From: Litorimonas sp964414555
Lineage (GTDB): Bacteria; Pseudomonadota; Alphaproteobacteria; Caulobacterales; Maricaulaceae
Reading direction: 5' to 3'
DNA length: 64,000 bases
Assembly: GCA_964414555.1 (NCBI GenBank)
Contig: CAYPWW010000003.1
Location: 21,197 to 85,196 of the forward strand
The notes beneath the pieces are model-generated. The model saw nothing but the letters and a program-made list of their open reading frames with translations. It did not search any database and had not been told where the DNA came from. Position numbers and translations under genes: made by a program. Within the stretch, counting starts at the first letter, position 1; every line of letters starts with the position of its first letter. Below, piece by piece: positions 58,113-64,000 of this stretch.

Positions 58113-59678
58113 ATGTCTCGCACCCTGATCCCGATTTTTGCTGACCAGCTTTCGCAAAACCTCTCCTCGCTCGCGGCGTCCGACCCGGAAGACTCTATCG
58201 TGTTGATGATGGAGGTCCGGCATGAAGCTGAGACCGTCCCGCATCACCGGACGAAGCTGATCTATATTTTCTCGGCCATGCGCCATTTCGCCAAAGCCCT
58301 GCGCGAAGCGGGCTGGACGGTCGATTATGTCGAGCTGACCAACCTCGGTAATACGCACAGCTTTACGTCCGAGGTGAAGCGCGCACTTAAGCGTCACGAG
58401 ATTTCCAACATCCGCGTCTGCGAGCCGTCGGTCTACCGCGTGTTAGAATATGTTCGTGGCTGGGAGGAGGATTTGGGTCTGCCCGTCTCGATCACTTTCG
58501 ACGACCGCTTCATCGCGACGAAAGAAGAATTCGCCGATTGGGCGCAGGGGCGGAAACAGCTGCGCATGGAATATTTCTACCGCGAGATGCGGCGTAAGAC
58601 GGGCTTGCTGATGGACAGCGATCAACCTGAAGGCGGGCAGTGGAATTACGATAAGGACAACCGTAAGCCCGCCAAGGACGGCATGGACTTCCCAGAGGCT
58701 CTACGCTTCCAACCCGACGCGATCACCCAAGATGTTATCGAGATGATCAAAGCGGAGTTCGACACGCGCCTCGGGAATGCGGACGGCTTCTTCTATGCTG
58801 TCACGCGGGAAGGCGCGCTGGAGTCCCTAGAGTATTTCCTCGATCACGGCCTGCCGGGGTTTGGTGATTATCAGGACGCTATGCTGACGGGTGAGCCGTT
58901 TTTGTTTCACTCGCTGATCTCGCCCTATCTAAATTCTGGCCTGCTGGGGCCGTTGGAAATCTGCCAAGCCGTCGAGCAGCGATATTATGACGAGCGCTAT
59001 AATGAAGAGAACCGCCCGCTGAACGCGGTGGAGGGTTATATCCGCCAGATCATCGGTTGGCGCGAATATGTGCGCGGTATCTATTGGATGGAAATGCCGG
59101 GTTATGACCAGCGAAACTTCCTAGAGGCCAAACGGCCGTTACCGGAATTTTATTGGACGGGTGAGACGGACATGCATTGCCTGTCCGAGAGTATCGGTCA
59201 GACACTCGAACATGCCTATGCGCATCATATTCAACGACTGATGATCACAGGCAATTTCGCCCTGCTGATCGGGGCCGATCCCCATGCCGTGCACGAGTGG
59301 TATTTGTCTGTTTATCTCGACGCCTATGAGTGGGTCGAGCTGCCCAATACGCTGGGCATGAGCCAGTTCGGCGATGGGGGTTTGCTCGCGTCCAAGCCCT
59401 ATGCGTCTTCCGGCGCTTATATCAACCGGATGAGCAATTACTGCAAAAGCTGTCGTTATAAGGTGAAGGAAAAGACCGGGCCCGACGCTTGTCCCTTCAA
59501 TAGTCTATATTGGGATTTCATGGCCCGAAATGAAGACAAGTTACGCGGCAATAACCGCCTCGCCATGCCCTATCGGAATTTGGACAAGATGGACGCCGAG
59601 AAACGCGATGCGTTACGGGAGCAGGCCGACGGCTTTTTGAAAGGGCTGAGCGCGAGCGGGGCGAAAGACTACCTCTAA
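58113..59678 (+). CDS. phrB: Iron-sulfur bacterial cryptochrome/(6-4) photolyase (PhrB type)
   Basis: A 521-residue FAD flavoprotein of the FeS-BCP family, which repairs (6-4) photoproducts with light. All four cluster-binding Cys are present: Cys356, Cys444, Cys447 and Cys460, each exactly six positions after their counterparts in Agrobacterium PhrB, as is the conserved His pair 371-372 (AHHIQRLM). The N-terminal antenna domain starts LIPIFADQLSQNL. It is divergent from the DUF2256 gene. Its stop overlaps that of the convergent rluA-family gene. Confidence 0.93.
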   Translation: MSRTLIPIFADQLSQNLSSLAASDPEDSIVLMMEVRHEAETVPHHRTKLIYIFSAMRHFAKALREAGWTVDYVELTNLGNTHSFTSEVKRALKRHEISNIRVCEPSVYRVLEYVRGWEEDLGLPVSITFDDRFIATKEEFADWAQGRKQLRMEYFYREMRRKTGLLMDSDQPEGGQWNYDKDNRKPAKDGMDFPEALRFQPDAITQDVIEMIKAEFDTRLGNADGFFYAVTREGALESLEYFLDHGLPGFGDYQDAMLTGEPFLFHSLISPYLNSGLLGPLEICQAVEQRYYDERYNEENRPLNAVEGYIRQIIGWREYVRGIYWMEMPGYDQRNFLEAKRPLPEFYWTGETDMHCLSESIGQTLEHAYAHHIQRLMITGNFALLIGADPHAVHEWYLSVYLDAYEWVELPNTLGMSQFGDGGLLASKPYASSGAYINRMSNYCKSCRYKVKEKTGPDACPFNSLYWDFMARNEDKLRGNNRLAMPYRNLDKMDAEKRDALREQADGFLKGLSASGAKDYL

Positions 59679-60385
59679 AACGGGCAGGGCGCCTCGAATA
59701 AGACCCTTTCGCCTCCATCCGGGTGGCGCAGTTCCAACCTTTGCGCGTGAAGCTGCAACCGATCCGCAGCGTGATAGACCGCATCCACGCCATAGATCAT
59801 ATCGCCCAAAATCGGCCACCCCATCGCCCAGCAATGCACGCGCAGCTGATGACTGCGCCCTGTGACAGGATGCAGCGCGAGACGTGTTGCGTCGGCCTCT
59901 CGCGAGAGAACTTCCCAATCTGTGATCGCGGGTTTGCCATGCGCGAAATTGACCATTTGCACGGGACGTTCGGGCCAATTCGCAATTAGAGGCAAGTCGA
60001 TCCGCCCGCTCTCGCCGCGCACTTCTCCCGCGACCCGCGCGATATATGTCTTGCGCGTGTGGCGGCGTTCAAATTGTAAGCCTAGATGTCGCTGGGCCTC
60101 CGGCGTGCGGGCGAAGACCATGGCCCCGCTGGTTGCCAGATCAAGACGGTGGACGAGTAGAGCTTCGGCGTGCTGCGCGGTCAGCCGCGCGTGCAAGCAA
60201 TCCGGCTCTGATTTGCCCGGCACAGATAGCAAGCCAGCGGGTTTATTCACGACAATCAAGTCATCGTCGATGTGCAGAATATCTAATGGAGTGTCGGGTG
60301 GTGCATAGGTCAGTGGACGACGCACGGGCAGGGGCCGGACGACATCCGGCGTGGCGTCCGCCATTTGGGCGAAGCGCCGAGACAT
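59675..60385 (-). CDS. RluA-family RNA pseudouridine synthase
   Basis: A 236-residue pseudouridine synthase. The catalytic Asp is in HRLDLATSGAMVF (about 79-91), preceded by IVVNKPAGLLSVPG (about 44-57); HPVTGRSHQLRVH is near 161-173. No S4 domain is present, so it resembles the short RluA/RluD-like enzymes such as RluA proper or TruC. The RNA target is not clear. It follows rnd by 3 nt. Confidence 0.88.
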   Translation of the reverse strand: MSRRFAQMADATPDVVRPLPVRRPLTYAPPDTPLDILHIDDDLIVVNKPAGLLSVPGKSEPDCLHARLTAQHAEALLVHRLDLATSGAMVFARTPEAQRHLGLQFERRHTRKTYIARVAGEVRGESGRIDLPLIANWPERPVQMVNFAHGKPAITDWEVLSREADATRLALHPVTGRSHQLRVHCWAMGWPILGDMIYGVDAVYHAADRLQLHAQRLELRHPDGGERVLFEAPCPF

Positions 60386-60388
60386 AGC

Positions 60389-61543
60389 CTAGCCGATCCG
60401 TTCCGCGACGACGTTTTCCCCGTCCAAACGCAGGGCAATTTTTCCGTCCAGCATATCCAGCGCATCTTGGCCGAACATCTTCCGACGCCAGCCTTTCAGC
60501 GCTGCGATGTCCGCGTCTTCACCAAAGGCGGCCAGCTGTTCAATATCGCGCGCATTTGCGACGAGGCGCGTTGCCATGCCTTGGACCTCTGTGCGGAGCC
60601 GCAGCAGGGTTTTCAGCATTTCGATACGTGGACCCAGAGCGGGCGGCATATGCTTTACCTTGGGCGCAGGCGGGGCATAATCCTCAGCATTATCAATCGC
60701 CGCGCCGATCCCTTCGATCAGGGCATGGGCCGAAGAAGATTTCTCAAACCCGCGCGGGATACCGCGCAGCTTGCCCATCGCCTCAATCGTGCGCGGGCGT
60801 TGCTGCGCGAGGTCATAGATCGCGTCGTCTTTCAACACGCGGCGGCGGGGAATATCTTTCTTGATGGCTTGGCGTTCGCGCCAGGCTGCGGCGGCTTTCA
60901 GCGCGGCAAGGTAGGGCTTCTTATTCCCGCGCAGCTTCAGCCGTTGATAAGCTTCTTCCGGCTCGAATGTATAAAGGCTCTCATCTTCATGGGCTTTCAT
61001 TTCTTCCATAATCCAGTCGAGACGCTCGAGTTCTTCCAGTTCTTCCAACACGCCTGGATAGAGATCGCGCAGATGCGTCACATCGGCGATGGCATAAGAC
61101 AGCTGCTTCTCGGAGAGGGGGCGGCGGGACCAGTCGGTAAAGCGCGCGCCCTTGTCTAGGCTGATATTCAAACGACCTTTGACCAGCGCGCCGTAACCAG
61201 CACTGTCGCCAAAACCTAGCGCCATCGCGGCGATTTGCGTGTCGAAGACAGGCGTCGGGACAGCGTCACAGATTTTATAGAAAATCTCCATATCCTGCCG
61301 CGCGGCGTGCATGACCTTGGTCACGCTATCGTCCATCAGCAGCTCGACGAGGGGAGACAGGTCTATTCCCTCGGCCAGCGGGTCGAGAATACATTCATCG
61401 TCCGGCGTCGCCATCTGCACGAGGCAGAGGATTGAGTAGAAGGTCTTCTCGCGCATAAATTCCGTATCAATACAGACGAAATCATGGGCGCGCGCGGCAT
61501 CGCAATAGTCGCGAAGACCTTCTGTATCTCGAATGATGAGCAC
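60389..61543 (-). CDS. rnd: Ribonuclease D
   Basis: A 384-residue 3'-5' exonuclease that trims tRNA and other small RNA ends. The DEDD nuclease domain begins FVCIDTEFMREKTFY (about 22-36), has AARQDMEIFYKI and ends with SYAIADVTHLRDLY; an HRDC domain follows (about 205-285, RRRVLKDDAIYDLAQQRP). The start is GTG, sharing one base with the stop of the upstream dienelactone hydrolase gene. Three-gene operon with rluA-family gene downstream. Confidence 0.95.
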   Translation of the reverse strand: MLIIRDTEGLRDYCDAARAHDFVCIDTEFMREKTFYSILCLVQMATPDDECILDPLAEGIDLSPLVELLMDDSVTKVMHAARQDMEIFYKICDAVPTPVFDTQIAAMALGFGDSAGYGALVKGRLNISLDKGARFTDWSRRPLSEKQLSYAIADVTHLRDLYPGVLEELEELERLDWIMEEMKAHEDESLYTFEPEEAYQRLKLRGNKKPYLAALKAAAAWRERQAIKKDIPRRRVLKDDAIYDLAQQRPRTIEAMGKLRGIPRGFEKSSSAHALIEGIGAAIDNAEDYAPPAPKVKHMPPALGPRIEMLKTLLRLRTEVQGMATRLVANARDIEQLAAFGEDADIAALKGWRRKMFGQDALDMLDGKIALRLDGENVVAERIG

Positions 61544-62280
61544 TAGGCCGCGTCCGTATTATGTAGGGCGAATTTCGACGCCAACAGGTCAAGCGTTGCA
61601 TTGGTCGCCCGCTGTTCCGCCAATGCGTCAAACTTGATGCCGAGGGCTTCATTATCGGCCTGCGGGTTCATGAAGCCGTGTTTGACACTGCCGTAAGCGT
61701 GAAGCTGCCAGTCGCATTTGCGCGCGTTCATGTCGTTTGAAAATGCGACAACGGCATCCATATCGCTCATCGGATCGTCCCAGCCGTGGCAGACGAGGAC
61801 GCTGCCTTTGACCTTTTTCTTGGGTAGGTCTGGCACGTCGAGGAGGCCATGATAGGAAATTGCCGCGTGCAGATCCAGGCCACCGCGCACCATGTCTAGT
61901 GTGCAGAGCCCGCCAAAGCAAAAGCCCATGGCCGCCATATGTGTTTCGTCAATCTCGTCCAGCGCAGCGGCGGCTTTATAACCGGCCTTTAGGCGCTTTT
62001 GCAGGACTTTGCGGTCGTCCATGATGGCATTCATCGCAGCGCCGCATTCGTCGACACCTTCGGGGTTCAGCCCGTCGCCGTAATTATCCAGTGCAAAGCC
62101 GACATAGCCCAGAGCGGCCATTTGCACGGCTTTATCGCGGGCAAATTCGTCCAGCCCGGCCCAGGCATGATTGACGAGCACGGTCGGCAGGGGATCGGCG
62201 CGGGTTTCATCCCACGCCAGATAGCCAACGCAGGTCGTTTTGCCATCTTTATATTCAACGTTACGGGTGCGGATGTTCAT
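61543..62280 (-). CDS. Dienelactone hydrolase family protein
   Basis: A 245-residue alpha/beta hydrolase of the dienelactone hydrolase family. The nucleophile is Cys in MGFCFGGLC (about 117-125), the acid is likely the Asp in GWDDPMSD, and the His is in VKHGFMNP (about 203-210). Real dienelactone hydrolases break down chlorocatechol products, but most chromosomal homologues have unknown esterase roles. It is the first gene of the DLH-rnd-rluA operon. Confidence 0.88.
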   Translation of the reverse strand: MNIRTRNVEYKDGKTTCVGYLAWDETRADPLPTVLVNHAWAGLDEFARDKAVQMAALGYVGFALDNYGDGLNPEGVDECGAAMNAIMDDRKVLQKRLKAGYKAAAALDEIDETHMAAMGFCFGGLCTLDMVRGGLDLHAAISYHGLLDVPDLPKKKVKGSVLVCHGWDDPMSDMDAVVAFSNDMNARKCDWQLHAYGSVKHGFMNPQADNEALGIKFDALAEQRATNATLDLLASKFALHNTDAA

Positions 62281-62468
62281 GGGTCGTCTCTTTTGTTGAA
62301 GTCCGAGTTACGTGAGAGCGGGTATCGCGCAGCTGGGCCAAGGCGGCAAGAGGGATTGCACAACTTGCCCAGACGGAAATTTACGAAAAATTAGCCATGT
62401 CGCAACAATATGTTCTGTGAATAATTGTCGTCCAAACATGACTTCCACGGGCGACGGGAAGGCTCATC

Positions 62469-63053
62469 ATGATCTCCAAAGCTCTCGCATTTACACTTTC
62501 GGTCTCAGCGCTCGCCTTGTCGGGCTGCATCACGAGTCAGGAAAATCCGAATTACCAGCACTCGACGCGCTACCAAGGTGCCGACCCAACAACGCCTGTG
62601 TTCGAAGACACAATGCCGATGGAAGCAACAACCGTGTCTTATGAGCCTGTCGTTTACGAACAAGCCCCTGCGGCGGTCATCACCTCGACTGATGCGACAT
62701 ATACGGACACAGATGTCGTCGGGACACCGGGCTTTATGGCGATGCAAGCGGCGAATGCCGAACCGGCTCCCGTCATCACAACGGCGTCTACGACAAGCAC
62801 AGGCGCCGTTGAAATCGACTATGACTACACACCCAACCTCGTCGCTGTGGACACGCAAATGCCAGCGACCTTGCCCGAGATCACGCGCAGCTATGGCACA
62901 TCCACCCATGTGGTCGCGCCCGGCGATACGGTTTACAGCCTCGCGCGGAAGACGTGTACGTCGCTGACGGATATAACGGCACCAAATGCGATTGGCGCAG
63001 ATTACGGGATCAAAATCGGTCAGGTGATCCAGCTGCCCGCCTCGCGTTGCTAA
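62469..63053 (+). CDS. LysM-domain lipoprotein
   Basis: A 194-residue lipoprotein with lipobox LSGC (Cys19). A Thr/Pro/Ala-rich low-complexity region (about 30-135) leads to one LysM domain at the C-terminus (THVVAPGDTVYSLARKTC, then IGQVIQLPASRC), which binds peptidoglycan. The start has GGAAGG 6 nt before it. It probably tethers outer membrane to cell wall or is a division/wall factor. It is monocistronic. Confidence 0.88.
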   Translation: MISKALAFTLSVSALALSGCITSQENPNYQHSTRYQGADPTTPVFEDTMPMEATTVSYEPVVYEQAPAAVITSTDATYTDTDVVGTPGFMAMQAANAEPAPVITTASTTSTGAVEIDYDYTPNLVAVDTQMPATLPEITRSYGTSTHVVAPGDTVYSLARKTCTSLTDITAPNAIGADYGIKIGQVIQLPASRC

Positions 63054-63134
63054 ACAAGATAAAAACTGTGTGACACGATGATTTGAGCCGCTATGTCAGC
63101 GCTGTCATGCACTGACTCAGGGGACTACTCGCCA

Positions 63135-64000
63135 ATGCGTAATCGTTTTGCCAAAATTCTTGCCACGCTCGGCCCCGCTAGCCGCGCACCTGACACGCTT
63201 CGTTTGTTACATGATGTAGGCGTCGATGCGTTTCGCCTGAATTTCAGCCACGGTACTCACGAAGACCATGCGGCCTCTGTCAAAGCGATCCGCAAAGTCC
63301 AAGACGAGACAGGCAATCCAATCTGCATCGTGGCCGATATGCAGGGCCCAAAGCTGCGCTGCGGAACATTTGAAAACGGTTCGATCGAGCTGCGCTACGG
63401 CGATATCATCACAATCACGCAAGGCACCGAGCCTGGCAAAGACGGCCATATCGTGATGCCTCATCCAGAACTCATGGACGCGATGGTTGAAGGCACAATC
63501 CTGAAATTCGATGATGGCAAGCTGCAAGTCACCGTGCAGAGCAATGACGGCACAACCGCCACGGCGCGCGTAGATGTGCCGGGCAAGCTATCCGAGCGCA
63601 AAGGGATCAACGTCGTCAATGTCGTGCTGCCCATGTCGGCTATGACGGACAAAGACCGCGTGGATATGGCCTTCGCTCTGACACAGGACGTGGACTATAT
63701 CGCGCTATCCTTTGTCCAGACAGGACAGGACGTTCGCGATGCGCGCAAAATTATCGGCGATAAAGCCGGCATCATCGTCAAAATCGAAAAGCCCTCTGCC
63801 GTTGAGCAGCTGGACGACATTCTGGAACATGCCGACGCTGCGATGGTTGCGCGGGGCGATCTGGGCGTTGAACTGCCATTAGAAGATGTTCCCGTTGTGC
63901 AACGCCAGATCATTCGCAAGTGTCGCGCGCTGGGCAAGCCTGTGATCGTGGCGACACATATGCTGGAATCCATGATCGATGCGCCGACCCCGACGCGGGC
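63135..64000 (+). CDS. pyk: Pyruvate kinase (3' part beyond the window)
   Basis: The first 288 residues of pyruvate kinase, which makes ATP and pyruvate from PEP in the last step of glycolysis. It has AKILATLGPASR (6-17), FRLNFSHGTHEDH, the B domain with VADMQGPKLRCGTF, the active-site VKIEKPSAVEQLDDIL (about 215-230) and MVARGDLGVELPLEDV (about 238-253). The frame remains open at the window end. A GACTC (GANTC) site is 20 nt upstream of the start. Confidence 0.96.
   Translation, partial: MRNRFAKILATLGPASRAPDTLRLLHDVGVDAFRLNFSHGTHEDHAASVKAIRKVQDETGNPICIVADMQGPKLRCGTFENGSIELRYGDIITITQGTEPGKDGHIVMPHPELMDAMVEGTILKFDDGKLQVTVQSNDGTTATARVDVPGKLSERKGINVVNVVLPMSAMTDKDRVDMAFALTQDVDYIALSFVQTGQDVRDARKIIGDKAGIIVKIEKPSAVEQLDDILEHADAAMVARGDLGVELPLEDVPVVQRQIIRKCRALGKPVIVATHMLESMIDAPTPTR

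Noticed and set aside
1..64000. tRNA, rRNA, CRISPR or insertion sequences
   Set aside because: The gaps between genes are short; none showed a cloverleaf, spaced repeats or transposase-like frames on reading.

Overview
The window looks like the chromosome of an alphaproteobacterium, most likely near the Caulobacterales, Maricaulales or Hyphomonadaceae. The pointers are a complete Rhodobacter/Caulobacter-type gene transfer agent (GTA) cluster, a PleC-like histidine kinase, HdaA, a MucR/Ros regulator, an alphaproteobacterial DUF6456 protein, and GANTC and TTAA-N7-TTAAC (CcrM/CtrA-type) sites in promoters. Genes are dense, often with 4-nt start/stop overlaps, and no gap between genes exceeds about 220 nt. 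I saw no tRNA, rRNA, CRISPR array or insertion sequence. One 100-N assembly gap (42889-42988) lies inside typA.

Layout. 1-3440: oligopeptidase B (cut by the left edge) and, divergently, a DUF2336 protein. 3490-12229: a large Mrp/MBH-like cation/proton antiporter operon in the order E-F-G-A'(C-terminal part)-B-C-D-D', then two small unknown proteins, D'' and a MucR-type regulator. It has three antiporter-type subunits but no full-length MrpA. 12408-12917: a PAS_5 protein. 13050-27827: the GTA locus. A DnaA-domain-IV-like HTH protein and a DUF6456 protein (best read as GafY and GafZ) sit immediately upstream of the structural genes g1-g15. Two extra genes (a membrane-anchored DUF2726 nuclease-like protein and a small helical protein) lie between terminase and portal, preceded by a perfect CtrA-type box. 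A strong terminator follows the capsid gene, which fits the antitermination model known for Caulobacter GTA.

27866-39665: a DnaJ/CbpA chaperone, a PepSY protein with an OmpR-type two-component system, a DUF938 methyltransferase, a Do-type protease followed by a second two-component system, then on the minus strand a PleC-like kinase and an EAL protein. 39718-51541: pepN, typA, a pair of TerB-like proteins, a fumarylacetoacetate hydrolase family enzyme, a mini ParB-like protein with a haloalkane dehalogenase, trmD-rplS, a lipoprotein, an orphan gene and an ABC-F ATPase. 51634-64000: ndk, a TadG-like vWA protein, purM-purN, a DUF2066 protein with hdaA, an SDR enzyme, DUF2256 beside an iron-sulfur photolyase, a dienelactone hydrolase-rnd-rluA operon, a LysM lipoprotein and the 5' part of pyruvate kinase.

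Taken together this is core chromosome with one domesticated-phage locus. The most notable parts are the GTA with its own linked activators and extra internal genes, and the MBH-ordered antiporter operon with two uncharacterised small components.
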